Positions 1 to 9,594 of a stretch of DNA of 64,000 nt are shown here, one piece after another. How positions within the stretch are numbered: position 1 is the stretch's first letter; each line of letters starts with the position of its first letter. Under the pieces are notes generated by a model. That model had not been told where the DNA came from, searched no databases, and was given only the letters and a program-made list of their open reading frames with translations. The position numbers and the translations under genes were made by a program. The stretch is taken from the NCBI RefSeq assembly GCF_001729765.1, contig NZ_CP017181.1, forward strand, positions 2,976,001-3,040,000, written 5' to 3'. The stretch is from Enterobacter kobei. GTDB taxonomy: Bacteria > Pseudomonadota > Gammaproteobacteria > Enterobacterales > Enterobacteriaceae.

Positions 1-2
1 GC

Positions 3-1121
3 TTTTTGATGCGTCCGATCGGCGCTATTGTGCTCGGCGCTTACATCGATAAAGTGGGTCGTCGTAAAGGGCTGATTGTCACCTTGTCGATCATGGCTGC
101 CGGAACATTCCTGATTGTGCTTATTCCGTCGTATCAGAGCATTGGGCTGTGGGCACCGCTGCTGGTGCTGACGGGCCGTTTGCTGCAGGGCTTTTCCGCC
201 GGTGCGGAGCTTGGCGGCGTCTCGGTCTATCTGGCAGAAATCGCCACGCCGGGCCGCAAAGGTTTTTACACCAGCTGGCAGTCCGGCAGCCAGCAGGTTG
301 CCATTATGGTCGCCGCGGCGATGGGCTTTGCCCTGAATGCCCTGATGGAGGAGAGCGCCATTCGCGAGTGGGGCTGGCGCATCCCGTTTCTGTTTGGCTG
401 TTTAATCGTGCCGTTCATCTTTTTCCTGCGTCGTAAGCTGGAGGAGACCGAAGCGTTCAACGCACGGCGCAATCATCTGGCGATGCGCCAGGTTTTCAAA
501 ACGCTGCTGACAAACTGGCAGGTTGTGGTCGCAGGTATGCTGATGGTGGCGATGACCACTACCGCGTTCTACCTGATCACCGTTTACGCGCCAACCTTCG
601 GCAAAAAAGTGCTGATGCTGAGCGCGTCGGACAGCCTGCTTGTCACGCTGCTGGTGGCCGTCTCTAACTTCATCTGGCTGCCGATAGGTGGAGCCCTCTC
701 GGACCGCTTCGGGCGTAAACCGGTGCTGGTTGTCATGACGCTGCTGGCGCTCGCCACCAGCTACCCGGCACTGACGATGCTGGCGGCGGCCCCCAGCTTC
801 TCCATGATGCTGAGCGTCCTGCTGTGGCTCTCTTTCCTCTACGGCCTGTATAACGGCGCGATGATCCCGGCGCTGACGGAAATCATGCCTGCTGAAGTCC
901 GCGTGGCGGGGTTCTCGCTGGCTTATAGCCTGGCTACCGCCGTCTTTGGCGGTTTCACCCCGGTGATGTCCACCGCGCTGATTGAATACACGGGTGACAA
1001 AGCCTCACCGGGATACTGGATGAGCTTTGCGGCGGTCTGCGCGTTGCTCGCAACGCTCTACCTCTACCGTCACCGCGCGGCATCACTGCAAAACACCGTT
1101 AAGTCACAGGGGGCCGCATGA
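3..1121 (+). CDS. MFS transporter, citrate/tricarballylate-type (5' partial)
   Basis: The reading frame is open at the first bases of the window, so the N-terminus lies outside it; 372 codons remain. The visible part has the MFS loop 2-3 signature (RPIGA...DKVGRRKG near the start), about ten hydrophobic segments and a second [12 protein letters not shown] loop halfway through. This arrangement is typical of the metabolite:H+ symporter family that includes citrate and tricarballylate carriers. It overlaps the next gene by 4 bp (ATGA), so the two are translationally coupled. The substrate is inferred only from family resemblance; a dicarboxylate, tricarboxylate or aromatic acid is possible. Confidence 0.8.
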   Translation, partial: FLMRPIGAIVLGAYIDKVGRRKGLIVTLSIMAAGTFLIVLIPSYQSIGLWAPLLVLTGRLLQGFSAGAELGGVSVYLAEIATPGRKGFYTSWQSGSQQVAIMVAAAMGFALNALMEESAIREWGWRIPFLFGCLIVPFIFFLRRKLEETEAFNARRNHLAMRQVFKTLLTNWQVVVAGMLMVAMTTTAFYLITVYAPTFGKKVLMLSASDSLLVTLLVAVSNFIWLPIGGALSDRFGRKPVLVVMTLLALATSYPALTMLAAAPSFSMMLSVLLWLSFLYGLYNGAMIPALTEIMPAEVRVAGFSLAYSLATAVFGGFTPVMSTALIEYTGDKASPGYWMSFAAVCALLATLYLYRHRAASLQNTVKSQGAA

Positions 1122-1906
1122 AACGTACGTCTCGCTCTACCGCCATCGCGCTAACGGCGATGTTCCTGAGCGTCAATGCCTGCGCAGAGGACGTGAAGGT
1201 CATGATTTCGGGCGGATTCAAGGCCGCCCTGGAAAAGCTGGCCCCGGAGTATGAACGCCGGACCGGGGATAACATTGTGATCATCCCCGGTCCCTCAATG
1301 GGCACTACGCCGCAGGCAATCCCAAACCGGCTCGCGCGCGGAGAGAAAGCCGACGTGGTGATTATGGTGGGCAATGCACTGGCGAAGCTTGAACAGGCCC
1401 GTCTGACCCGGCCGGGTACGCGGACTGAACTCGCGGACTCTCCCATCGGCATGGTCGTGAAAAAAGGTGCGGATATCCCTGATATCAGCAGCGAGAAGAC
1501 GCTGCGTAATACCCTGCTGCAGGCTCGCTCCATCGCCTACTCAGACAGCGCCAGCGGCAGGTATGTCAGCGAAGAATTGTTTAAAAAGCTGGGGATTGAA
1601 AAGGAGGTGACGAGCAAAGCGACAAAAGTCGAGCGCATTCCGGTCGCATCAGAAGTGGCGAAAGGAAAATACGCCGTCGGGTTCCAGCAGGTCAGCGAGC
1701 TGCTGCCGATTCAGGGCGTCACCTTTATCGGTAAAATCCCGGATAATTTGCAATACATCACGCGCTTCGCTGGCGCGGTCACCCGTGACGCGGAACATCC
1801 CGCGGAGGGAAAAGCGCTGCTGAACTATCTCGCCTCACCGCCCTCAAGGGAAGTCATCCGCGAGACGGGGATGATCCCCGTTACGTCCGGCGATACTGCT
1901 CGGTGA
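1118..1906 (+). CDS. Periplasmic substrate-binding protein, ModA-like
   Basis: This 262-residue protein has a signal peptide (MKRTSRS, a hydrophobic stretch, NACAED) followed by a type 2 periplasmic binding fold like molybdate/sulfate-binding proteins (SBP_bac_11). Visible motifs include [11 protein letters not shown] at the mature N-terminus and SDSASGRY in the middle. It overlaps the upstream MFS gene by 4 bp and its stop lies inside the 3' end of the convergent LysR gene. No ABC permease or ATPase is adjacent, so it may bind the ligand of the MFS carrier or act as a sensor. The ligand is unknown and molybdate is not implied. Confidence 0.75.
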   Translation: MKRTSRSTAIALTAMFLSVNACAEDVKVMISGGFKAALEKLAPEYERRTGDNIVIIPGPSMGTTPQAIPNRLARGEKADVVIMVGNALAKLEQARLTRPGTRTELADSPIGMVVKKGADIPDISSEKTLRNTLLQARSIAYSDSASGRYVSEELFKKLGIEKEVTSKATKVERIPVASEVAKGKYAVGFQQVSELLPIQGVTFIGKIPDNLQYITRFAGAVTRDAEHPAEGKALLNYLASPPSREVIRETGMIPVTSGDTAR

Positions 1907-2780
1907 TCTGTTTTTCAAGCTCAGCCGCAATATAGGACTGGATGCGCCCCCGGCGTCGGATAAGCCCCACGGTACGCTTCACCTCAGGCGCCACCAGCGG
2001 CAAAGGGGTCAGCAGCGTGTGCTCTGACGTCGGCATCGACATGGCGGGAACGGCAGCAACGCCGATCCCCGCCTCTACCATACCGAGCATCGTGGTGACA
2101 TGACGCGTTTCGCAGACGCTGGGACGCTCGGGAATGATATCCCCCAGCAGGCGATCGAGCAGGTTGCGATTGCCGGACGTTTTATCGAGAGAGATGTAAT
2201 CCTGCTGAAAAAATGCCTGCCACGTCAGCTGGCTCTTCTGCGCCAGCGGGTGATCCTTTCTGCATGCTGCAACATACACATCCTCCACCAGCGGGAAGAA
2301 TTCGATTTCAGACGACAAGTTTCCTGCGAAGCAAATACCAAAATCCGCCTGGCTTCGGGCCACGGCGTCCATCACGTTGCCCGCGCTGCTGTCGATGAGC
2401 TTAATGCGAACGCGCGGATAGCGAGACTGAAAGCGACGGATCACATCGGGCATAAAGTAACAGGCTGCGGAAGGTACCGTGGCCACCGTGATCAGCCCCG
2501 TCCGCTCTTCGCTGGCTTTATCGACATCAGCCAGCATTGACTCTACGTTATCGAGCAGCTGCGCGGAGCGTTCCGCAAAGTTTTGCCCGTATAACGTCAG
2601 CGAGACGCGGCGGGTGGTTCGGTCAAAGAGTCGGTTCCCCAGCGCGGCTTCCAGCTTTTCAATCCTGCGGCTCAGCGCTGACTGGGACAGGCAGATAGAT
2701 TCAGCGGCGACACGGAAGTTACCGTATTCCACTAACGCTCTAAAGGCATAGAGATCGTTGAGGTCAAAATTCACGGGCAT
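1881..2780 (-). CDS. LysR-family transcriptional regulator
   Basis: The protein has an N-terminal winged helix-turn-helix (FRVAAESICLSQSALSRRIEKLE) and a C-terminal LysR substrate-binding domain. I chose the ATG at 2780 (MPVNFDLNDLYAF, 299 residues) because the HTH then begins at the usual distance; a TTG at 2822 would add 14 residues. It converges on the binding-protein gene and overlaps its end by 26 bp. By position it probably controls the MFS/binding-protein pair. The inducer is not predictable from sequence. Confidence 0.85.
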   Translation of the reverse strand: MPVNFDLNDLYAFRALVEYGNFRVAAESICLSQSALSRRIEKLEAALGNRLFDRTTRRVSLTLYGQNFAERSAQLLDNVESMLADVDKASEERTGLITVATVPSAACYFMPDVIRRFQSRYPRVRIKLIDSSAGNVMDAVARSQADFGICFAGNLSSEIEFFPLVEDVYVAACRKDHPLAQKSQLTWQAFFQQDYISLDKTSGNRNLLDRLLGDIIPERPSVCETRHVTTMLGMVEAGIGVAAVPAMSMPTSEHTLLTPLPLVAPEVKRTVGLIRRRGRIQSYIAAELEKQITEQYRRT

Positions 2781-2874
2781 AGTATCTGGCGGTCCTGTCA
2801 GGGAATACGTTACAAAGTCCAAAATAATAACGGCTTATTAACCTGCCGCAACCGGCGCGGTGTCGGAATGCCGT

Positions 2875-4404
2875 TCAAAGGTCGTTGAGATTGAGACGAA
2901 TGTGTCCGGCGCGCTCAGCAATAGCGTGCCGTTCCTCTTCCGTCATATCCGCGAGTTGTTTAAAGACAATGCCCAGCCGGGGATTGTGACCGAGACGTGC
3001 CTGGTTACGCTCAAAGAAATCCCAGTAAAGCGCATTGAAGGGACACGCCAGCTCGCCGGTGCGTTGATTGTGTTGATACCGACATCCCTGACAGTAGTTA
3101 CTCATCTTATGGATGTAAGACGCGCTTGAAACATAAGGCTTACTGGCCAGTAAACCGCCATCGCCAAACTGGCTCATGCCGAGAGTATTGGGCAATTCTA
3201 CCCACTCAAACGCATCAATATAAACGCCCAGATACCATTCATGTACCGCCTGCGGCGAGAGACCGCCGAGCAGGCTAAAATTCCCGATAATCATCAGGCG
3301 CTGGATATGGTGGGCGTAAGCCTCAGTGAGCGACTGTCCAATGGCGTGCGCCAGGCAGCGCATTTGCGTCTTGCCCGTCCAGAACCACTCCGGCAGCGGG
3401 GTGTGCTGCTCTAACGCATTCATCTCCCGATAACCCGGCATTTGCGACCAGTAGATCCCGCGCACATACTCCCGCCAGCCAAGAATTTGCCGGATGAACC
3501 CTTCGACAGCAGGCAACGGCGCATCACCCGAGCGCCATGCCTGCTCGGCGGCGGCAACCACTTCCCGGGGATTGAGCATTTTAGTGTTCAGCGCAAATGA
3601 AATTAAAGAGTGGAAAAGAAAAGGTTCTTCCGTGTGCATTGCATCCTGCCAGTTACCAAACTGGGGCAGGACGTGCGAAATAAACGCATCCAGCCGGGCT
3701 TTAGCTTCAGCGCGGTCGACTGGCCAGCGAAAAGTGTTGGCCCGCGGTTCGCCAAAGGTGCGTACGCCGCAGCGTTGGATCTCTTCCCATAATGCTGAGC
3801 GATCGTGGCAGATGCGAGAGTCATCCGGAGCAGGCGGTTCACCGGACCAGCGCTTGCGGTTTTCAGCATCGAAATTCCATTTCCCCCCTTCTGGCTCGCC
3901 TTCCGGAGTCAACAGCACGCCATGCTGACGACGCATTTCCCGGTAAAAATATTCCATTCGCCAGCTTTTACGCGATGCAAAGAACGCGCTCACCTGCTCC
4001 CGGGAGGTGAAAAAATGCTCGCTGCTGACGCAGGTCGTTTCGACGGTCGCCGTTTTCGCCCACGCCTGCAACTGCGCATCAAGGCGCCATTCATCGGGCT
4101 CCTGCCACATCACCCTGCCAGCATGGTAATGTGCGATAAGCGCGTTGAGATTATCTTCCAGCGCGCCGCGATTTGAACCCTCAGAGAGCCGGACATACCT
4201 TACCCGATGCCCCTTCTCTTTTAACTCAGCGGCAAACGCGCGCATGGCTGCGAAGATAGCGATGATTTTCTGAGCATGATGAAGGACATACGCGGTTTCT
4301 GCCCGCAGTTCCAGCATCACGTAAATGACATTCGCGCTGCAGGTATCAAACCAGCTGTGATGTGGATTGAGCTGATCGCCCAGAATCAGGCGTAGTTCGG
4401 TCAA
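2875..4404 (-). CDS. FeS bacterial cryptochrome/(6-4) photolyase (PhrB type)
   Basis: This 509-residue protein belongs to the deoxyribodipyrimidine photolyase-related family (FeS-BCP). It starts with LILGDQLNPHHSW and has the C-terminal FAD/DNA-binding half. Cysteines at 350, 438, 441 and 454 (in MRCLAHA and YCQGCRY...ELACPF) match the four [4Fe-4S] ligands known in Agrobacterium PhrB, a (6-4) photolyase. The predicted role is light-driven repair of (6-4) lesions or blue-light sensing. The start is a TTG whose last two bases lie in the TGA stop of the upstream DUF2256 gene, indicating translational coupling. Confidence 0.9.
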   Translation of the reverse strand: MTELRLILGDQLNPHHSWFDTCSANVIYVMLELRAETAYVLHHAQKIIAIFAAMRAFAAELKEKGHRVRYVRLSEGSNRGALEDNLNALIAHYHAGRVMWQEPDEWRLDAQLQAWAKTATVETTCVSSEHFFTSREQVSAFFASRKSWRMEYFYREMRRQHGVLLTPEGEPEGGKWNFDAENRKRWSGEPPAPDDSRICHDRSALWEEIQRCGVRTFGEPRANTFRWPVDRAEAKARLDAFISHVLPQFGNWQDAMHTEEPFLFHSLISFALNTKMLNPREVVAAAEQAWRSGDAPLPAVEGFIRQILGWREYVRGIYWSQMPGYREMNALEQHTPLPEWFWTGKTQMRCLAHAIGQSLTEAYAHHIQRLMIIGNFSLLGGLSPQAVHEWYLGVYIDAFEWVELPNTLGMSQFGDGGLLASKPYVSSASYIHKMSNYCQGCRYQHNQRTGELACPFNALYWDFFERNQARLGHNPRLGIVFKQLADMTEEERHAIAERAGHIRLNLNDL

Positions 4405-4547
4405 CGGTGGCTCCTGCGACAGCGCTCAGAACAGAATTTGACCTCATCCCAGCATTTCGCCCACTTCTTGCGCCACGTCATGGGCCGCTGGCAGTGCAAA
4501 CACGCTCGACTGGGCAGGTTCTGCTTGTTACCTTTGAAATCACTCAT
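4401..4547 (-). CDS. DUF2256 small Cys-rich protein, photolyase partner
   Basis: A 48-residue basic protein starts at the ATG at 4547 and ends with TGA at 4401. It contains four cysteines arranged CLHC (16, 19) and CSERC (39, 43) plus a fifth at 32, and the motif MTWRKKW. This matches DUF2256, a family repeatedly found next to FeS photolyases. The pattern suggests a zinc ribbon. Its stop overlaps the start of the photolyase gene, so the two are probably made together. The function is not established; an accessory role in cofactor loading or DNA targeting is inference. Confidence 0.85.
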   Translation of the reverse strand: MSDFKGNKQNLPSRACLHCQRPMTWRKKWAKCWDEVKFCSERCRRSHR

Positions 4548-4763
4548 CTTTTCAATACCGGACTGATTTATTCACTCGGGCTGCGGATAAAGGCTACGAC
4601 AGACATCACAAAATGAAGGTGATGCCTGCAAAGCGCTACCTACTGCTCTGTACGAAATGATAGTTTATTTAGGCTGGAAGTGTAGAAATAAGCCATTTTC
4701 TGGCATCTTAACTGAACCTGACTTTCCCATTTTTGTTCAAGTGACGAGTTTGCGAGCAAAGCG

Positions 4764-5558
4764 ATGATTAAGTGGCCCTGGAAAACGAATGAGGCTGGCC
4801 GGGATATGGCGCTGCCGTGGGATGACGCGCTGGCGATCCCTGTTCTGGCGAATCTCCAGCCGGACGAACAGTCAAAACTGGTTCAGCTGGCGGATCGTTT
4901 TTTGCAGCAAAAACGCCTGGTTCCTCTGCAGGGCTTCGAGCTGGATCCCCTGAAAAACGCGCGTATCGCCCTGCTTTTCTGCCTGCCGGTGCTTGAACTG
5001 GGTATCGAGTGGCTGGACGGCTTCCACGAAGTGCTGATCTACCCGGCGCCCTTCATCGTCGACGATGAGTGGGAGGATGACATCGGCCTGGTACACAACC
5101 AGCGGGTGGTACAGTCCGGACAAAGCTGGCAGCAAGGGCCGATTATCCTGAACTGGCTCGACATTCAGGACTCGTTCGACGCGTCAGGCTTTAATCTGAT
5201 TATTCATGAAGTCGCGCATAAGCTGGATACCCGCAACGGCGACCGCGCCAGCGGCGTTCCGCTGATCCCGCTGCGTGAAGTCGCAGGATGGGAGCACGAT
5301 CTGCATGCGGCGATGGATAACATCCAGGACGAGATCGATCTCGTGGGCGAAAGTGCCGCCAGCATTGATGCCTACGCGGCGACCGATCCCGCAGAGTGCT
5401 TCGCGGTGCTTTCAGAGTACTTCTTCAGCGCCCCCGAACTCTTCGCCCCGCGTTTCCCGGCGCTATGGCAGCGTTTTACCCAGTTTTATCAGCAGGATCC
5501 GCTTAAGCGTCTGCGTCAAAATGAGGCGGTCGGCCCTTCCCCTCACCAGGTACATTAA
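4764..5558 (+). CDS. mtfA: DgsA/Mlc anti-repressor MtfA (zinc peptidase)
   Basis: The 264-residue product matches MtfA (formerly YeeI). The zinc-binding HExxH motif is at residues 148-152 (HEVAH) and a candidate third ligand, glutamate, at 211 (DPAECFAV). In E. coli MtfA binds and titrates the glucose repressor Mlc/DgsA, raising ptsG expression, and has aminopeptidase activity. The E. coli gene lies beside an asn tRNA; here the aerobactin locus lies between mtfA and the first asn tRNA. Its stop codon overlaps that of the convergent shiF gene by 4 bp. Confidence 0.95.
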   Translation: MIKWPWKTNEAGRDMALPWDDALAIPVLANLQPDEQSKLVQLADRFLQQKRLVPLQGFELDPLKNARIALLFCLPVLELGIEWLDGFHEVLIYPAPFIVDDEWEDDIGLVHNQRVVQSGQSWQQGPIILNWLDIQDSFDASGFNLIIHEVAHKLDTRNGDRASGVPLIPLREVAGWEHDLHAAMDNIQDEIDLVGESAASIDAYAATDPAECFAVLSEYFFSAPELFAPRFPALWQRFTQFYQQDPLKRLRQNEAVGPSPHQVH

Positions 5559-6766
5559 TTTTTTTCGACAGGGGTGCGCCCGGTTAACCGTACCCCGATG
5601 CTCAGTACGAGAAACAGCACCGCCATTCCCCCTGCCGCCATCGTTAAATACTGCTCACCGAAAAAGCGCGTGACGACGGGCACCAGCAGCGCGCTGATGC
5701 CGTAGCCTAACGTATGGCTGGTGGCGATCGCGCCCGCGCCTTTCCCCGTGGTCAGCCGATCGTTCAACAGTAGCTGATAGCCCGGTGTAGCCATCGCCGC
5801 GCCGAGCGAGGTGACAGCAATTCCCACGTAGAACAGCGCCAGCCCGGCAATACACATCAACCCAAGTCCTGCCACCATCAATACCGCCGCCATACAGAGC
5901 AACGTCAGCGGGCTGAAGTGCTGCGGGCGAACAATCAAAAATTGCGCCGCGAGCGTGGCCAGCGCGGCCAGGCTCAGCAGGAGCGCAACATGGTGGCTGA
6001 TCTCACGGGCGTTGCCCTCCAGCAAGGGGCTGAGATGCGGCGTGAGGCCAAGCTGCATCAGGCTCACCAGCGCCGCCAGCAGCATCGCCAGCAGCAGGAA
6101 CGGCAGCATAGAGACCTGCAGACGGGTCGCCTGATGCGCCACCGGCGGCAGCGGAGGGTCGGCCACTTCTCGCAGCACCAGCAGCAGAGCGATAAACGGC
6201 GCAATCGCCATGAGCCAGAGCGGTGCCACCGGGTTAATGCTGAGCATCATTGCTGCCAGCGGTGGTCCAAGCAGACGGCCGCAGCTCAGGCCGGAGCTGA
6301 TGGTGGCCAGCGCCGCCATGCGTTTGTCCAGCCCCGCACGCTGAATAGCCCAGGTCTGGGCGGCAGGCACCATCCCCGACACGGTTAAACCGTAGAGCAG
6401 GCGCGAAAAGATCAACCCCGCCAGCCCCCAGGTGCTCTGGAGCAACCCGGCCGCCATTGCCCAGACCACCACGGCCATCACGGCGAAGCTGGCAAGATAG
6501 CCGCTGAGCGAGGCCACCATCACGACCTTACAGCCGCGTCGCTCGCTCTGACGCCCCCACCAGGGCGATGCCGGTAAAAAAAGCATGGAGCCGAACATTA
6601 ACAGCCCGGCCCAGACCGAGAGCGACAGCCCGGTCAGGTTCACCAGCTGCGGGAGCATGACCAGTAAACCGTTCTGCCCGATGCCCAATAAACCTGCACA
6701 GAGTGCCAGCGGCCAGTTGGCTTTAGAGGTGACGTTTTCAGTCAGCGTTTCTGAATTAGCGCGCAT
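5555..6766 (-). CDS. shiF: MFS transporter ShiF, aerobactin-locus exporter
   Basis: A 403-residue, 12-TM major facilitator protein transcribed divergently from iucA, the position and orientation of shiF in the Shigella SHI-2 island and in aerobactin plasmids. The loop 2-3 motif (GRQSERRG) is visible. The family is thought to export aerobactin or assist siderophore handling, though the biochemical evidence is limited. Its end overlaps the mtfA stop by 4 bp. The shared upstream region contains a Fur-box-like sequence, so iron-repressed expression is likely. Confidence 0.85.
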   Translation of the reverse strand: MRANSETLTENVTSKANWPLALCAGLLGIGQNGLLVMLPQLVNLTGLSLSVWAGLLMFGSMLFLPASPWWGRQSERRGCKVVMVASLSGYLASFAVMAVVVWAMAAGLLQSTWGLAGLIFSRLLYGLTVSGMVPAAQTWAIQRAGLDKRMAALATISSGLSCGRLLGPPLAAMMLSINPVAPLWLMAIAPFIALLLVLREVADPPLPPVAHQATRLQVSMLPFLLLAMLLAALVSLMQLGLTPHLSPLLEGNAREISHHVALLLSLAALATLAAQFLIVRPQHFSPLTLLCMAAVLMVAGLGLMCIAGLALFYVGIAVTSLGAAMATPGYQLLLNDRLTTGKGAGAIATSHTLGYGISALLVPVVTRFFGEQYLTMAAGGMAVLFLVLSIGVRLTGRTPVEKN

Positions 6767-6863
6767 GAGAATGTGAACATAGTGTCAATAAATGTGTGGA
6801 AATCATGAAGTTTATGAAAACAAATATTGCAAAAATGGTTGCGAGTGTAAATAGAATGAATAT

Positions 6864-6882
6864 CATAACGAGAATTATTATC
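6864..6882. promoter_or_regulatory. Fur box, iucA/shiF intergenic region
   Basis: The 19-bp sequence CATAACGAGAATTATTATC agrees with the Fur consensus GATAATGATAATCATTATC at 15 of 19 positions. It lies 22 bp upstream of the iucA start in an AT-rich divergent promoter region (6767-6904). It fits the known iron repression of aerobactin operons. Promoter hexamers are not clear by eye. Confidence 0.7.
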
Positions 6883-6904
6883 AATCATGGAATGAGGTAC
6901 ATCT

Positions 6905-8647
6905 ATGCGTACTCTGCCCCGCTCCGCCGGTACAGACGTTGCGGCCCAGTGTTTTTTAAACGCCCTGCTGCGCGAAACGACGGACTGGCGCTATCTCCCC
7001 GCAGCCGCTGCGGATGAGCTGGCGCATATTCATATCCCGCTTTCTCCCGCTCAGGCCCTGCGGGTTCCGGTACGCTATTTCTCCCCCACCCAGCACCATC
7101 AGTACTGTTTCCCGGCAACGCTTATCCAGAGCGATAGCGACTGCGGTGACGCCGTCACATATACCCAACTTGTTGATTTACTTCTTGAAAAACCATCAGT
7201 AAAAGGCGTTCTTGATGCCGATACGCTGGCGCGTTTTAAGCAACGCGTGCTGGAAAGTCATGCGCATACCTGGCAGGCGATCGACCTGCGCCACAGCTGG
7301 TCCACGCTGCGTGATAAACCGCTGACGTTTGCTGAAGCGGAACAGGCGCTGCTGGTCGGCCACGCATTTCACCCGGCACCGAAGTCGCACGAGCCATTCA
7401 ACGAAACCGAAGCGCGACGCTATCTGCCTGATTTTGCCTCCCGTTTCCCGCTGCGCTGGTTTGCCGTTGAGAGCACGCGCATTGCCGGTGACAGCCTGAA
7501 CGTCTCCCTGCGCGAACGTCTGCTGCGCTTCGCCGCCCAGAGCGCGCCTGAGCTGCTCGGCCACTTCACCGACACGCGCTGGCTGTTGCCTATGCACCCA
7601 TGGCAGGCAGAGCATCTGCTGGGTCAGGCCTGGTGCCAGCGTCTGGTGGAAAACGGTTCATTGCAGGATCTGGGCGAAGCGGGCGCACAGTGGCTGCCCA
7701 CCAGCTCGTCCCGCTCGCTGTACAGCGAAACCAACAGCGACATGATTAAATTCTCCCTCAGCGTGCGCCTGACCAATTCCGTGCGCACGCTGTCGGTGAA
7801 AGAAGTTAAGCGCGGGATGCGCCTGGCGCGCCTGGCGAAAACGGAACGCTGGCAAACGCTTCAGGCACGCTACCCGACGATGCGCGTGATGCAGGAAGAC
7901 GGCTGGGCGGGGCTGCGTGACGAAAACGGCGTGGTGCAGGAAGAGAGCCTGATGGCCCTGCGCGTCAATCTGCTGTTTGACACGCCGGACACGCAGACCA
8001 ACGTGCTGGTCAGCCTGACCCAGGCCGCCCCGGATGGCGGTGACAGCCTGCTGGCTGCGGCAGTGCGTCGTCTGAGCCAGCGTCTGGATTTACCCCTCGC
8101 TCAGGCCGCACGCTGCTGGCTGGACGCCTATTGCGACCGCGTGTTACTTCCCCTGTTCAGCGCCGAGGCGGACTACGGCCTGGTGCTGCTCGCCCACCAG
8201 CAAAATATCCTGGTTGAGATGCAGCAGGATTTCCCCGTCGGGCTTATCTACCGTGACTGCCAGGGCAGCGCCTGGACCGAAGGAGCCGACGGGTGGCTGA
8301 AAGAGGCGGGTGAAACTGACGTGGAAAACCGCTTCGGTGAGAGCCAACTGCTGCGCTACTTCCCTTACTATCTGCTGCTGAACTCCACCCTTGCGGTGAC
8401 TGCCGCCCTTGCCGCCGCCGGTTTCGACAGTGAAGAGCGCCTGATGGCGCGCGTGCGTGACGCGCTGGTCGCGCTGCGCCGTACGGCGAAGCAGACCCGC
8501 TGCCTTGACTACGTGCTGGACAGTCCGACCTGGAACTGCAAAGGCAACTTCTTCTGTTATCTGCACGATCGCAACGAAAACACCATCGCCGATCCGGCGG
8601 TGATCTATTTCGACTTTAGCAACCCGTTCTACAAGGAGAAGGCGTAA
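6905..8647 (+). CDS. iucA: Aerobactin biosynthesis IucA (NIS synthetase)
   Basis: A 580-residue NRPS-independent siderophore synthetase. It adenylates citrate and joins it to N6-acetyl-N6-hydroxylysine, giving the citryl intermediate of aerobactin. The central IucA/IucC domain shows MHPWQ (nucleotide site) and TSSSRSLYSE, followed by the FhuF-like C-terminal domain. It is first in a tightly packed operon; its TAA overlaps the iucB ATG by one base. The length is close to the usual 570-580 residues. Confidence 0.96.
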   Translation: MRTLPRSAGTDVAAQCFLNALLRETTDWRYLPAAAADELAHIHIPLSPAQALRVPVRYFSPTQHHQYCFPATLIQSDSDCGDAVTYTQLVDLLLEKPSVKGVLDADTLARFKQRVLESHAHTWQAIDLRHSWSTLRDKPLTFAEAEQALLVGHAFHPAPKSHEPFNETEARRYLPDFASRFPLRWFAVESTRIAGDSLNVSLRERLLRFAAQSAPELLGHFTDTRWLLPMHPWQAEHLLGQAWCQRLVENGSLQDLGEAGAQWLPTSSSRSLYSETNSDMIKFSLSVRLTNSVRTLSVKEVKRGMRLARLAKTERWQTLQARYPTMRVMQEDGWAGLRDENGVVQEESLMALRVNLLFDTPDTQTNVLVSLTQAAPDGGDSLLAAAVRRLSQRLDLPLAQAARCWLDAYCDRVLLPLFSAEADYGLVLLAHQQNILVEMQQDFPVGLIYRDCQGSAWTEGADGWLKEAGETDVENRFGESQLLRYFPYYLLLNSTLAVTAALAAAGFDSEERLMARVRDALVALRRTAKQTRCLDYVLDSPTWNCKGNFFCYLHDRNENTIADPAVIYFDFSNPFYKEKA

Positions 8648-9594
8648 TGGCCATCGCGAATATCGTCCATTCTGGCTTCGGCTTTCGCTGCACCGCAACG
8701 GATACCGTGCTGCCGCTGACGTTAGGTCTCGACGGCAGCGCGGTGCTGGAGCGTCTCGAGGCTATCCCGGCGGGCTGGCTGGTGGAAGCGCTGGATCAGC
8801 TGTTTGTCGCCGCCCCCACGCTGACCGGCATTACGCTGCCGTGGGCAACCTGGCAGGATGAACCTCAGGCAAAGGCGCTGTTTAGCCTGGCCCACGGGGA
8901 TTACCTGGCGCGTGAAACCTTCTGGCAATTGCCGCTCTGGCTGAAAGGTGAACGACCGCAGGCGAGCAACGGTATGCAGTTTGATGAGAGCCGTCAGCTG
9001 TACTTCCCGCAGCGCCCTCGCCGCCCGCAGGGTGAGGTGTATCGCCGTTACGATCCGCAAATTAAACGCACGCTGAGCTTCCGCGTGGCCGACGTGGCGC
9101 TGGATGGCGAACGATTCACGCAATGGATGAACAACCCGCGCGTGAACGCCTTCTGGGAGATGGCCGGCCCGCAGGCCGAACAGGAAAACTACCTGCGCCG
9201 TCAGCTTGACTCGACCTACTGCTACCCGGTTATCGGCTGCTTCGACGACCAGCCGTTCGGCTACTTTGAACTCTACTGGGCACCTGAAGACCGCATTGGC
9301 CGCCACTACCGCTGGCAGCCGTTCGACCGCGGGCTGCATATGCTGGTGGGCGAAGAGCGCTGGCGCGGCGCGCAGTACATCCGCAGCTGGCTGCGCGGTC
9401 TGAGCCACTACCTGTATCTGGATGAACCGCGCACGACGCGCATTGTGGCCGAGCCGCGCTTCGACAACCAACGCCTGTTCCGCCACCTGGCGTCCGCCGG
9501 TTTCGACACCGCAAAAGAGTTCGACTTCCCGCACAAGCGCTCGCGCCTGATCGTGAGCGAGCGTCACCGCTTCTTCCATGAGGTGGAACTGTGA
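8647..9594 (+). CDS. iucB: N6-hydroxylysine O-acetyltransferase IucB
   Basis: A 315-residue GNAT-fold acetyltransferase that transfers acetyl from acetyl-CoA to N6-hydroxylysine, the second step of aerobactin synthesis. The C-terminal half (from about residue 150) carries the siderophore-type GNAT domain (FWEMAGPQ, FGYFELYW, GLHMLVGE). Start and stop overlap the neighbouring genes by 1 and 4 bp, as expected for coupled translation in the operon. Confidence 0.95.
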   Translation: MAIANIVHSGFGFRCTATDTVLPLTLGLDGSAVLERLEAIPAGWLVEALDQLFVAAPTLTGITLPWATWQDEPQAKALFSLAHGDYLARETFWQLPLWLKGERPQASNGMQFDESRQLYFPQRPRRPQGEVYRRYDPQIKRTLSFRVADVALDGERFTQWMNNPRVNAFWEMAGPQAEQENYLRRQLDSTYCYPVIGCFDDQPFGYFELYWAPEDRIGRHYRWQPFDRGLHMLVGEERWRGAQYIRSWLRGLSHYLYLDEPRTTRIVAEPRFDNQRLFRHLASAGFDTAKEFDFPHKRSRLIVSERHRFFHEVEL

